Shown here piece by piece: positions 22,732-34,951 of a DNA stretch of 60,000 nucleotides (position 1 is its first letter; each line of letters opens with the position of its first letter). The notes below the pieces were generated by a model. That model did no database searches. It was given only the letters and a program-made list of their open reading frames with translations, and was not told the origin of the DNA. This DNA comes from Nymphaea colorata. Its lineage: Eukaryota; Streptophyta; Magnoliopsida; Nymphaeales; Nymphaeaceae. The stretch is taken from NCBI RefSeq assembly GCF_008831285.2, contig NC_045150.1, forward strand, positions 5,904,001 to 5,964,000. The letters are read 5' to 3'. A program made the translations under genes and the position numbers.

Positions 22732-25149
22732 CCTGCCACCTTGTCCTACATTGGGTTGCCAATATTGACAATCTTTTTGTCCGGCATTTATGTTAATCTG
22801 AAACATTAATATGGTTATAATATGACGAGGGACAAGGGCACGTTTGTTCATACACAAATAAACACTTAACACGCATTTTTTTCTCATCAAGAAGTAAATT
22901 ATAGTAGCTGTTCCATGTTTCCCATAAGGTTAAATGCCCATTGATAAGATTATGCATGATTCCCATGTGTTAGTTTATATTATTTTGTATATCTGCGGCT
23001 TTCTCTGCTCTAACCTTTCACATAGACAAGGTTCTTTATTTCAATGGCGAGCGCTTCCGAATGCATGCCAACGAAAAAGGAAGAAAGGAAGTTCTATTCT
23101 TTTTCTTTTCTTTGTACAATTTGATCAGCTGGCTTCAAAGCAGTGGTTGGGAGGCTTTGAAGGATTTAGGAGCTGCTGGCTTCGGAAATCGGAACCAGCT
23201 TACGTCCTTTGTGACCTTAAATTTTATGTAAAGTTTGGTTCACATATATATTTTCTTACATGATAAAGGGAATCAGTCTTTATGGAATTGGTTACTTTTT
23301 AGAATAAGAACTAACTGGTTTAGCATAAAAAAAGATTTACGAGAGAGAGATGATATTCGCAACAACCATCTCGTTCGGACAACAGGTCAATGTGATATAA
23401 TCGATTAGTCACACTCGATATCTATTGGTAGTAGGAAGGTATTTGGTAATAGTAACACTATGTTATCATTTCATATATTTGTGTTATTGGACTATATCAT
23501 AAACTAAAGTATATTGATGAAAGAATAACAAACTATTTGAATTGCCAAGTAGCTCTTAAGGAAACATTTGCCAACAGTAATAAACCTCTATTGTTCCATG
23601 AATATGAATGTTTCATATAAAATGAATGAAGTAGATTCATAGGACACTTGTGACAGTATTTCATGAATCTCTTGTTCTAATATTTTATCAATTTATCCTA
23701 TCTTTTGAAACATGCATATTGCCAAACAAATTGTAAAAAATCATATTATTCAATTTTCTTAAATACATGCAATGATTGGGGTAAAGGGGTCGGGGCCAAA
23801 CAAAACTTCTAGAAGTGTAAAAAGAAACAAAGAAAGGAAAAAAAAAAAAAAAAGGAACAGAAAACTTTTATCAAGTGGAAAAATTAAAAATAAAATTGGA
23901 AACATGGTTTACACGTGTTATGTCAATTATTTTTCTAGAAAAAAGTACTACACCCTTTATACTGAAAGTTCATTTTTATGTTCAAAGACGAACACTTTCT
24001 AGGAAAAAGTCGTAGAAAAAGAAGGCGGCGGTTATATTAAATTGAAGTTATTATGGAAGATGACAAGATTCATGTTACGTTGGAAAACAGTTGATAGAAG
24101 GAGAACTCGACCCTCGTTAATTTGAGAAGCATCCACACGCATGCAACGCATCCGTCTTTCATGTGAACGTAACCTTTCTTGGGACAAAATTCAAATTCTT
24201 CCGAGATCATGACAAAGATCATGAAAACGAACGTGAGAGGGACTCTTGCGTATCAATTCCGCCATGCGAAATTAGTACGTTTTCTCATTTTTCCGGTTCA
24301 AGATCAAGATAACGGGAGATCCTGAAAATTGACAAGCAAGTGCAGGACCATTAATGGAGAAGTACCCAGCTCCTGACGAGAACCATGAATCAACCCCACG
24401 ACATTCTCTCCCAGCCGGGCCCACTCACTTGGCTCCTTTCGTCTTGCACCTGGGTGCGCTGCAGCCCACTTCGACCTCGACCCACATGGTCCACTTTTGT
24501 TTTGCTTTCGGGGATTTAGGTAAATGGATCAAGATGGTCAATGTGTGATTCGTAGCAACTTTCGGGTGAGCAGGAGAAAATTCCACCATCCGAGTAAAGG
24601 TTGAAACCTCACCTCCCCCATTCCCTATGTCTGCTTTGGTATTTTGAGATGGTGTCCTCATTATGCTTTAACTTAAAAAAATGACACCACAAAAGTTTAA
24701 GATAGAGACTGGACACCTACCTGCTCCCACTTTGTCCATTGTACCGCCCCCTCGATGATGTAAACGTCTGCAATTGTATAATTGGGATTTTCGGCCTTTA
24801 ATAATAAAATGGAACAGGAATGGTAAGGTTGTCCACATATTGCCTCTCCATAGCCAACGGGGGCGAGATCCCGACGTTCATAAGTGTGATTCTAACCTCC
24901 AATGCATGGGCAGCCCACTACACCCCTTGTAGTTCGAGAACAACCCTTTCTAGCAGGATTCGACGTACCACTCTACCCAAATTGTATCATTCGCAGCCTA
25001 GCTTTCTTTCATACCCGCTTCACGGTCAAATGAGCTTTTGGGAAGCTACAATAGTTACAAGCTTAGCTAGCCCGAGGCCTGGCCGAGCAAACATATCCTT
25101 TTGTGGGTTCGATCCAGAAAGTGTCCCCAAAACTAGTCAGAACCCAAAC
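22729..25149. other. Intergenic, no gene established
   Basis: AT-rich to about 24.3 kb, then more balanced. The frame at 24820-25167 has unbroken length but no known motif and abuts copia RT remains, so it may be retroelement debris. Confidence 0.5.
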
Positions 25150-25420
25150 ATGTCCTTGCTTGCTTGAGAACTCATGTTCTGGAGTTGTTGTTGATAACAA
25201 TTATATCATCAACATATACTAAAATATATGCGACCTCAGTATCAACAAAGTTCATGAATGGCGATGTACCACTTTGTTACTCTTGAGACCCATCCTTCTA
25301 TAGGAAGATGGCTGTCGAAGGGACATGAAACCATTGAAGAACTTGAATCGCTAGAAAATGAGAGGCATGTATATAACTCCATCAAATTGGTTTGGAAATT
25401 TGAACCCGACTTATGACTTG
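25150..25420 (-). pseudogene. Copia reverse transcriptase scrap
   Basis: The - strand reads AYILVYVDDIIVI, the catalytic YVDD box of Ty1/copia RT with its usual upstream Ala-Tyr. Frameshifts and stops break the frame on both sides. Confidence 0.7.
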
Positions 25421-25811
25421 AGATGTATGTGAGGGTACGTCAACCATCTTCGGGTTCCATTTTTAACAAGAAATTCATATTTGAATTTCACTGTCACAAA
25501 ATTGGCGTGCACACTCCACACTAGGAAAGCTATCCGTCATACATTAATGTTTATGTCTTTTAGACATACAAATTACATCTATAAGTTGAGGCCGACTCCC
25601 ACATGAACAGCTCCGTGAATTGCATGTTTCATTCAAAGCAACGACATTTTCATTATTCAAGTTTCAATCCGATAATTCATAGGCTTTGGATGAAAATTCA
25701 GGGAAATATGCAGATGATGACGAGGCTGACGTGCCCTCTAAGAAGGCTTATTTTCTTTATGGTCCATAGCAATTTTTGGATTTAAGCAGAGAGTAGTATA
25801 CCTATCAAGAG

Positions 25812-26185
25812 GGCTGCACATGAGCCAAGTCGAGCTCGAGCCTGGCCAGCTCGATCTTGACTCGGCTCAAATAACTCGAGCTTGAGTTTCGTTTGAACTC
25901 GAGTCGAGCTCCTTATAATAAGCTTGAGCACAACTTGACTACACAAAATCGAACTCGAATTCGACTCGTTTAACCTATTTAACTTGTAGCATTAACTCAT
26001 GTAAGCATTAATTTGTTTAATTTGTGTAAACATTAACTCGTTTAACTCATGTAACTTGTGAAAACTGGTTTTAACAATATTATATGGTGTGTACCAGTTT
26101 GCAAGTCAAGTATAGTTTCGAGTATCTTTTTTGAGCAAGTTTGGGTCAAGCCCGAGTTGGCTCTGCTCGTTATACAGTCCACATA
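25812..26185. repeat. GAGCTCGA-rich element, copy 2
   Basis: Starts near GGGCTGCACATGAGCC, is full of AGTCGAGCTCGAGCC words, and ends near GTTGGCTCTGCTCG. A pentanucleotide-like AACTCATGTAA reiteration fills the middle. Confidence 0.55.
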
Positions 26186-26287
26186 CGAACTAAATGTTGT
26201 GCATCCATCGTTTACAGTTAAAATAGCAAACAATATAACGAAGTCATGCCTTCAAATGCTATAAACAAAATTTGGTCAACAAAACGA

Positions 26288-26316
26288 AAATAAATAAATA
26301 AATAAATAAATAAATA
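26288..26316. repeat. (AAAT)n microsatellite
   Basis: About six AAAT units. Confidence 0.85.
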
Positions 26317-26494
26317 GCAAAGGGAATCAAAATTTCTCAAGATCCAAGATCCAGCATATTCCAGGACATTCATGACGTCCGTGGAACAGAACGTAACGGA
26401 CAAAACCCCAATCTGCTCTGCCCAATCAGAGAAGAGAAACCAGAAGTGGCCCCACTTGGAGCGTCCGTCGTGGCAGCTGGGGACATCACGACGC

Positions 26495-26500
26495 CACGTG
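26495..26500. promoter_or_regulatory. G-box upstream of DGD1
   Basis: CACGTG within GCCACGTGGA lies 250 bases before the DGD1 start codon. Such sites bind plant bZIP/bHLH factors involved in light and stress responses. Binding here is inference. Confidence 0.4.
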
Positions 26501-26750
26501 GAAGTCACGCTGGATCGTGCGGCACAGGAATGCCGCCTCACCGTCCTCCTCAGCTCTCACCATTTCTTTCCCTTCTCCTTCTCCTCCGTCCCCGTCCCAT
26601 CCTTTTATTTCTGTCCCCGTTTGGCCGGAAATTCCCTGAAATTCCGTCCCTCGACGGAAGAGGAAGTCCTGTCCACAAACCAGAGGGACAGAGAGAATCA
26701 GAAGAAGGGGGGAAGCAGGAAGAGATTTCCGCGCGTTGTCGCCTCCCGCC

Positions 26751-29700
26751 ATGGCCGGTGTTGGCGAGCAGGCGAGGCCGTCGAGCGCGGCGACGGCCGA
26801 GGGCGCTTTGTCGTTCATCTCGCGCGGGTGGCGGGAGGTGCGGGATGGCGCCGGCGCCGACATTCGGCTCATGCGTGCCCGAGCGAGCTCCTTTCGCTCC
26901 CTTGCCTCCTCCTTTGAGGAGGAGCTCGAGAACCTCCTCACCCGGCCTCCCTCCGCCGTCAGCCTCGTCAAGCGGCTCGAGCCCAAGCTTTCTGAGTTTC
27001 GGCGGGCTTACTCCTCGCCGGATTTCTCCGCCGGGGTTCTCGGTGGGTGGAGCCCCGGTTCCAGTGGATTCGATTTCTCTGGGCTGAGGAGCGCTCTCGG
27101 GGTGGAGGATGAGAACGGACGCGCAATCGTGGAGCTGGACGAGAGGCCGGTGAGGCGGAGGAGGGTGAGCTGGAAGGGCGAGGCAGAGGAATCGTCGAAG
27201 GAGTGGGAGCCGATCCGGCTGCTGAAGTTGCGGTTGAAGGAATTTGAGCACAAGGCCTCCTCGAGTAATCTTCGGGGGATTGAACTCATCGAGAAATTTC
27301 GCAAGGGCTTGGTAAGTGCTCCATCCAGGTTGATCACTTGTCTTTTCTTCCCCCTTCTTCTCTATCTTCTTTTAGGGCTAAGCTTTCTTGACCTTGAATT
27401 TCTTGTTATGCCGCTTATAGCTTGGTTGAACGATATAGATCTCATAGGGGAATTGGCGTGACTGGGATATCCTAGGCGCTTATGGAAGAAACTTTCTGTT
27501 TTCCCTCCCTCTTTCAAATTTTGGTGTTTGCCGGAAGCTTTTTTGGTGGGGTTTTTTCAGTTCCAGAACAAATGAAATGCTCGACGACCCTTCAAAAGTA
27601 TTGGATTATAAATGCTTAGTTGATGTGATTGGGCTTGCGTGCATCATTGATTTAAAATCATAACTTGGGTGATTATTTATTTCTTAATAATTGGTTTGTA
27701 GTCAGGAAAGGCTTTTATAATCATTGATGAAAAGTTGGAAGCAGGCGCTTCTGCTTGACTATCCAATTGAAATAGGAACTTTCGGCTTCAGACTGCCGTT
27801 GTCAAAGTTCAAGGTTCATTATCTAGTTTATTTATGATAGTACAGTCAGTTTCTTGGGTGGTAGATATGGACAATTGGCTATTATTATATGAGGTGCCTC
27901 AGTAATTGGAAAAATGTGATGCTTGGTTCCTAAATGTGACAGTTGTCGTTCACATCTCTGTATGGATTTCATAGTCAGTTTCTTGGACTATCTATGTTTG
28001 CTTCCATCATCTGTGCTATCTGTTTCACCATTTTTAATCTCTGCTTTGGTGCAGCCTAATGGACTAAAGATATTGAACTATTGTGGTGCTCTATTATTTG
28101 GCTGGCAGTTGTTGTCTTTGTTTCGTATTAAGAAATAGATTTTCGTGGCAAGTTCGTGGTCTAAAGTTGCATATTCTGGAGATGTTTCTATATTATCAAA
28201 ACTGTTGATTTTCTATTTTTTTGAAGCTAGCCTGAAAGTGTCATGCCCTACAGTTGTAATTAACACATAAACATTCATCTTGCAGGAGACAATCAACAAA
28301 GATACTAGCAACTCAAAGGTTCATCACCAGTATTATTCTCAAATCTCCTGGTTGGATTACCCTTGGAATGTTTTATGTTCTTCGTTGTTAACTTGTTATT
28401 TATTTATTTCAACAGTGGCCTTTGGAATCTCTTGAAGTTCTATAAAATTTTGTATTTTCATGATGTAAAAAAAAAAAAGTAAAAGAATAATAAATATTCT
28501 ATTGTACGATTGCCTATAGAGTGTAAACATTTAAGCTTCAAGTTGTCAAACTTTAGAAGATTTATAATTTGTACCGTAGGAATTCTTGTGGCATGCATTC
28601 CATATGAAGATGGAACCATAATTATGTATATGTGCTTCTTTGGGGGTGGGAAATTTTCTGATGCCCATGGATCATATACAAAAGTTTTTGTCTTCTAATA
28701 TTTTCATCCTAAAATCCATGAAGGGCAGGGGCCTTTGCAAGTTGCAACCCGCCTCCCCTTCCCTTCTTCTGCCGTGACTTTCATATGCTACAAAAGCAAA
28801 GCCATGGGATACTTCTGGTTTTGTTTCGCTCTTGAAGGCATAGGTCATCCATCTCATGGTAAGATGCCACTTTTTTCCTTAGTCCTGTCTTTGTTTTGCT
28901 GCAATGAGGATAATTGTAATCTCAATATGTAAGAGGGAATAGGCCTATAAAATACTCGAATTCATGTCTGTATGTCACTATGTGCTTGAGAATGATTGTC
29001 ACTTCTGTGTAATTTGCTCTTCAGAGGTGGACCCTTTTGAAGTTTGGTATATAAATTGACTTTTTTACTAATTATTGTAGGAAGTGGCTCCACTAGATGT
29101 TTCTGAGCTTTTGGCATATTTGGTCAAACAGTCTGGCCCAATATTTGATCAACTTGGTTTAAGACGCGGTAAGTGAATGATTGCACTCTAGTGCGGAAAT
29201 GTTCTGCAAAATATATGAAGGTCTGGATAGAGTGGTGTATTTTTTTTTTAAGCTTATGAAGAAACTAGTGATTGTTTAGCCTATGCATGCATGTTGAATG
29301 TTCTTCTCCAAGGTGAGGTGTAGATGCTGTCTTACCATATTCAGTCAAAATATCCTTAATCTGGTATTACCGTTTGCACAATGAGGTTGTAACTGCAATT
29401 CCTAGTTGTTCCTCTTATGTTTTCAGGGTCGAGTTTTTGGCCTACTGAACAAAAGAACTGTTTGCAGTCTAAATTGTCAATATGAAAAGTGAGCAAATTG
29501 ACAGTTGATTTGAGATGGTCTAAGTCGGTTGGCTAAAGTAAAATTAATAAGAAATACAGAACACAACATTTAAAGTGATAAAATTAATGAAGGACGTAAA
29601 ATATCATTATGAATCAAGTAAACTTCTTTGTCATCCACTGCATGTAATATTGCATGATAATAAACTGAAATTTGAGTATATAATGCTACTTAAAAGGTAA

Positions 29701-32700
29701 TATGTTGTCACTGGTCTAATACATATATAAAAGAAATATATGTACACACACATACACATGTATGTATATATCATAGTCACTAGTACTTATCTTGGGTTTG
29801 TTGCTGAAGCTTTTCTCTGGTACCTTTTGGCAAAGTTTTTTTCTCAAGAAAATCCTGGCAGTTCAAAAATGAAAGAAAATGGTAAAGAAGATTGGGAAAG
29901 GTTTCTGATAGTTTTCTGTTAACTTCCCAAGCTAACACATAAACTCACGCACACAGCCTTAATGAAAGCCCGGCCTTCACTAAACGGGGTAAATCTTGTC
30001 TTTCTCTTTAGGGTTTAATCCCTGCTCAATTTATACAAAGTGTACACTGGGTGGGTTAACCTACCTGTTACCATGACCCAACCCGCAGACAGGGTCCATC
30101 TAAATGACCCGCTACCTCGACTTCAGACTGAAGAGTCAATATAACTCCAAAGACTCTAACGTGACTCCAGCTTAACACTAGTGAAGACCTTCTGACTTCA
30201 GCATGTCTAACGTTTTCTTACAAACATATTGATAATGACTGGAAATGTTTTGTAAAATTTTAAGATAAACGAAGGCTGGTAAGATACACTAAAAGTACAT
30301 TCACAAAGATTTTTCTTTTGAAAAGGGAAAATGTTTTTTGTAGATATCTCAAAATTTCTCATAAAAAATGTTTCATGTTGTTTTGGCATGAAAAATGCAA
30401 CAGTTTAGCATATTGTCCATATTTGTGACTATGAGCAGAACTAATAAAATACTAATAGCGGCACTTTGATGATTTTAGCTGCTGGAAGATTACAAAAAAG
30501 CAGACCAACTAAAATCAGACTGAGCTGGATAATGTATAAGCATCACGAAGCATAAAATTTTGTTCCATGATATCCAGGAGTCTCTAACTTTGTCCAAGTT
30601 CAAGTTCCTTTGACTAAAAACAAGAAAAAAGCAGGCCTCATCGAACCCCAGAAAATTTCAACATCATTTCTGCCAAAAATATAGCACACTGATATAGCAC
30701 AAGATTCACAAGCTGAATCTGAAATGAGTCCATCATAATATGTTCTTGTCTTTCTTGAACAAAGTTCCAGACAGATGCAACCAAATCTGCATCTACATTC
30801 TGAATAAGCATCACAAAGAATAAATGTTTGTTCCATGATATCCAGGAGTCTCTAACTTTGTCCAACTTCAAGTGACGGTGGTTAAAAGCAAGAGAAAAGC
30901 AGGCCTTATCGAAGCATGGAAAATTTCAACATCGTTTCTGCCAAAATATAGCATACTGATATAGCTCAAGGTTCACAGGCTGAATCTGGAATGAACGGTC
31001 AGCTGAATATGAAGTGAGTCCATCATAATATGTCCTTGCCTTTCTTGAACAAAATTCCAGACAGATGCAACAAATCAGCATCTATATTCTGAATAATATC
31101 ACCGAAAGTTGAACCAAGCAGAAATAGCATGAATAATTATCGTCTTCTATTGAAATGTAGCTAGCCTGCATTAGGAATACTTGAACTCTCAAAATTCAGT
31201 TTGTTGTGGTGCCAGTGAATGCTACTGGGAGCTGTTTTTTTTAAATTAAACTCATGTAAGAAATTTTTCTTGTCATTAGTTTCTTACAAGGCACTTCTCT
31301 TATCATTGATTGTGGAAATGTGTTCGCACAGCAGTCCTAAGATAAAAGTCTTTGAATGGCAGATCATGTAATATTTGTGAATTTTGCAATGGCATTACAG
31401 ATATGTGTGACAAGCTTGTGGATGCCCTCCGCAGTAGACGAAAGGACCAACTTGTCCTGAACACTGTATCAACAGGAGAACTGCCCATTCTCTCTCAAGA
31501 AGAAAATGAAAAAATCAGTGATGAACTTGATTGTAGAGTTTCTAGTGTTCTACAAAGCACTGGATATTGCTATGATGGTGCGCTCTGGACAGATGCCATG
31601 AACAAAGATACAGATACACGAAAGCCACATGTTGCAATTGTTACGACTGCTAGCTTGCCTTGGATGACAGGAACTGCAATAAATCCACTCTTCAGAGCAG
31701 CATATCTGGCAAAATCAGCACAGCAAAATGTTACATTGTTGGTCCCTTGGCTCTGCAAATCAGATCAACAGTTGGTTTATCCTGATAATTTAACGTTCAA
31801 TTCACCAATAGAACAGGAAGCTTATATAAGGAAGTGGTTGGAGGCACGAATTGGCTTTAAGGCAGATTTTCAAATATCCTTTTATCCAGGAAAGGTACTT
31901 TTTTTACCTACTGACATTTCACTTACTAAACTTGAGCATTATAGGGTGGAATAACTCATTCCTGAACCTTTTTCAGTTTCACAAGGAGAGGCGAAGCATA
32001 ATCCCTGCAGGGGACACTTCTCAGTTCATATCATCCCGGGAAGCAGATATTGCTATTCTTGAAGAACCGGAACATCTTAACTGGTACCATCATGGGAAGC
32101 GTTGGACTGATAAATTCAATTATGTAGTTGGGGTTGTTCACACTAATTACTTGGAATACATCAAGAGGGAGAAGAATGGTGCTCTTCAGGCTTTCTTCGT
32201 GAAACATATAAACAACTTGGTTGCAAGAGCATACTGCAACAAGGTAAGCTTTAGAGTGATCCAATGGATAGTGTAAACTTGTCTTTCATATGTATGCTCT
32301 TTTGTCAATGACACTTTGTATTGCACTAAGATTTCTATGTATTGACAGTTTCAAAGTAGGTTCTAAAACCACAAAACAGCTTAACCATAAAAATGTAGTG
32401 AAGAAAAGGAATCCAAATTGAAATTACACTGACATTATTAATATGCAGTTCCACTACTGACATGGTAAATATGCAGGTCCTTCGCCTTTCTGCAGCGACC
32501 CAGGACTTACCCAAGTCTGTCGTGTGCAATGTCCATGGTGTGAATCCAAAGTTCTTAAAGGTTGGGGAGAAGCTGGCAGCTGATAGAGAGCTTGGTCAGA
32601 AAGTTTTTTCTAAAGGAGCATATTTTTTGGGCAAGATGGTTTGGGCTAAGGGCTATAGGGAGCTGATAGATCTATTATCAAAACACAGAACTGATCTTGA

Positions 32701-33504
32701 TGGTTTCAACTTGGATGTTTATGGTAATGGAGAGGACTCCAATGAAGTCCAGTCCACTGCACGGAGGCTCAATTTGAATATGAACTTTCTCAAGGGAAGG
32801 GATCACGCAGATGACACACTCCATGGGTATTTAAACTGACAGTTGTTACCTTCCACTTCCAATTTGTGTTAGCTATGATTCTGTGCTTCATATTAGATAT
32901 CTTTTCTCTTCAATTTGTTTAATCATCTGGACTAGATTGCGCTTCCCCTTGTGCTGATTAAGCATGCTTCCACAGGTACAAGATCTTTATCAACCCCAGC
33001 GTAAGTGATGTTTTGTGCACAGCTACTGCGGAGGCACTTGCCATGGGCAAATTTGTGATCTGTGCTGACCATCCATCGAACGAGTTCTTCAGAGCATTTC
33101 CAAACTGCTTGACATACAGAACTTCAGAAGAGTTTGTAGAGAGGGTGAAGGAAGCAATGGCTAGAGATCCTCTTCCACTTACTGCAGAGCAGAGGTATAA
33201 TCTGTCGTGGGAAGCTGCTACTCAGAGATTCATTGAGTATGCCGAGCTTGGTAAATTTTTGAACAATAGCGAGAAGTCTTCTTCAAGGAAGGGCCCAGGC
33301 AGGATGACCAAGTCAATCTCAATGCCTAGCTTGTCAGACATAGTTGATGGTAGTCTAGCTTTCTCACATTACTGCCTCACCGGCAATGAGCTACTGAGGC
33401 TGTCCACCGGGGCTATGCCCAAGACTAGGGACTATAGTGAGGAGCACTGTATGGATTTGCATCTACTGCCTCCTCAAGTGGAGAATCCGATCTATGGATG
33501 GTAG
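26751..33504 (+). CDS. DGD1: Digalactosyldiacylglycerol synthase 1
   Basis: DGD1 moves galactose from UDP-galactose onto MGDG to make DGDG. It works at the outer chloroplast envelope and is needed for normal thylakoids. Seven exons: 26751-27311, 28286-28318, 29081-29168, 31401-31894, 31977-32243, 32477-32826 and 32976-33504. All introns are GT-AG and phases agree. The product has 773 residues, near the roughly 800 of the family. The N-terminal extension has ALSFISRGWREVRD and KLSEFRRAYSSPD. The GT-B catalytic part starts near residue 305 with VAIVTTASLPWMTGTAINPL. Later come HLNWYHHGKRWTDKFN, VCNVHGVNPKF, KGAYFLGKMVWAKGYREL and, near residues 605-630, the donor-binding TATAEALAMGKFVICADHPS. 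It ends VENPIYGW. Exon 2 is a 33-base micro-exon with a weak GTTCAT donor. No frame damage was seen. Confidence 0.96.
27312..28285 (+). other. DGD1 intron 1
   Basis: 974 bases, T-rich, GTAAGT donor and TTGCAG acceptor. No internal gene or clear element. Confidence 0.85.
28319..29080 (+). other. DGD1 intron 2
   Basis: 762 bases with a non-ideal GTTCAT donor and a TTGTAG acceptor. Short frames inside are not genes. Confidence 0.8.
29169..31400 (+). other. DGD1 intron 3, long
   Basis: 2,232 bases, by far the largest intron of the gene. It includes a patch at 29925-30200 that reads like foreign insertion DNA (CACTAAACGGGGTAAATC, GACCCAACCCGCAGAC) and the tandem duplication at 30540-31096. Confidence 0.8.
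30540..31096 (+). repeat. Diverged 268-bp tandem duplication in DGD1 intron 3
   Basis: 30540-30807 and 30808-31096 share long blocks, among them TTGTTCCATGATATCCAGGA, AAAATTTCAACATC and GAGTCCATCATAATATGT. The second unit has a roughly 27-base internal insertion and scattered substitutions, so the duplication is not new. Confidence 0.85.
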
Positions 33505-33825
33505 GCAATTCCAGGAACGCTCTCTAGTTGTATCAGTAATAGGCCTTTCTTGTACATATATTATCTGCTCCACATATCATCATAGTTTGGTTCTTCTTAC
33601 ATCGACTCTTTTGAGCTCTTCTCGTAATGGGTATATATATTTCATAGGGAGTATTGGTTTTTCTGCACATTGTCGACAAATCATGCTGAATCATGGTTCC
33701 CATCCATGCAATTCTTGTTCTAATTTCAATGTTGGGAGTGGAGCTCTTTCTTTTTAGGCGGTCAAGGATGTTTTTTCTGCCACAATCGCGATGGCCATAA
33801 AGCGTCGTGGAAAAAGAAACGTCGC
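33505..33825 (+). other. DGD1 3' flank
   Basis: Probably the 3' UTR. T-rich, with no clear polyadenylation word that could be fixed. No other gene. Confidence 0.5.
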
Positions 33826-34137
33826 CATATTAGTAACAAGTGAATGCTATAGTGCGAAATAGCGTGGGTGCTTCCAAGTTTCTCATTGCAGGTGTCTTGT
33901 TGCTTAATGCTATCGGCTTTAACGGGCCACGTGTGGAAATCACATGGGTTTTCACGATTCGTGGATCGATACAGTGGACGACATATTAGTAACAAGTGAA
34001 TGCTATAGTGCGAAATAGCGTGGGTGCTTCCAAGTTTCTCATTGCAGGTGTCTTGTTGCTTAATGCTATCGGCTTTAACGGGCCACGTGTGGAAATCACA
34101 TGGGTTTTCACGATTCGTGGATCGATACAGTGGACGA
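33826..34137 (+). repeat. Perfect 156-bp tandem duplication
   Basis: 33826-33981 and 33982-34137 are identical by eye. Each copy contains GGCCACGTGTGG, a near-palindromic G-box (ABRE-like) site, and ATTCGTGGATCGATACAGTG. It lies about 320 bases past the DGD1 stop. Confidence 0.92.
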
Positions 34138-34199
34138 CAGCGAGAAACCGGTGGTAGTAGATCTCTGGAAGCGGCAACCTATTTCTAGCCAAAAGAAGG

Positions 34200-34451
34200 G
34201 ATCGTGTCAAGAGCAGCTTTGTTACTAGAAAAAAAAAATCTCTGTAAAACCATTACCATAGATGAGAAATCGTAAGGTGCTTGAAATCTCCACTCCAGGG
34301 CGATTGCATCTATAGCCCTGCTCAGCGCCAGATTGTCAGGACATGTGCTGCCCTCATCATAAACTTCGACTTCTTGAAAGATCAGCCGGCATGTGGAAGC
34401 AGTCACCTGTGTACCTGTGGAAGATCGTGAGGCCACTGGCCACCTGCACAC
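34200..34451 (-). other. Exon-like open stretch of unknown identity
   Basis: The - strand has about 50 codons of non-repetitive, gene-like text (CRLIFQEVEVYDEGSTC, then RAIDAIALEWRFQAPYDFSS) ending at a good donor, ATG then GTAATGG. An AG acceptor context (TGTGTGCAG) lies upstream. I do not recognise the family and found no other exons, so this may be a gene scrap. Confidence 0.3.
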
Positions 34452-34692
34452 AGATGTTATTATGAGAAGGTTTAAGCCACCTGTTGTCAGGTAAAATCAA
34501 GTGCTTAACCACGCCTTCATGTCTCCTGGATCAGTTTTTGCTTGTCTGACAGCAGCAATAAAACCTCCATCGCACGTTCGCCCAATTGATTGGGCTTCAA
34601 CCTGCGGCGAGGAAGCTTCTTCTGTTAACAGCGAGGCCCTCTTTCTCTCACTTATGACACCAAGAGAAAAAAATGAAGAGAAAGAAGGCGAC

Positions 34693-34951
34693 CAGGAGCA
34701 GAGCTAAAGTTGGGCTTGTGTGGGCTGTTGCCCACACGGTCGCACAAATTTTGGTTATTCACATATTGAATCCACTCATAAAATTTGTTTACTTATATAC
34801 AGACGCCCTTTGTCATTTACTTATTTATATATCCTGCCCTCATTCATTTTATTTGTAATTTACATCTGAATTTCTTGCAAGGCCTAAAATTTAGTTACTT
34901 AATAAGTAGTGCCCTTCAGGCAACAATTTTTAGGCGGAATCTCCGCCCCTA
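34693..34951. mobile_element. hAT-like MITE, divergent
   Basis: Ends CAGGAGCAGAGCTAAAG and, in reverse complement, AGGGGCGGAGATTCCGCC resemble the family ends at 19900 and 21429. The interior is AT-rich. The target duplication is unclear. Confidence 0.4.

Noticed and set aside
22525-22890. Frames reading Tyr-Ile repeats
   Set aside because: They are translations of the (AT)n microsatellite.
26446-27251. Several long frames on both strands around DGD1 exon 1
   Set aside because: They arise from the GC-rich exon. Only the frame from 26751 continues through correct splice sites into a DGD1 protein.
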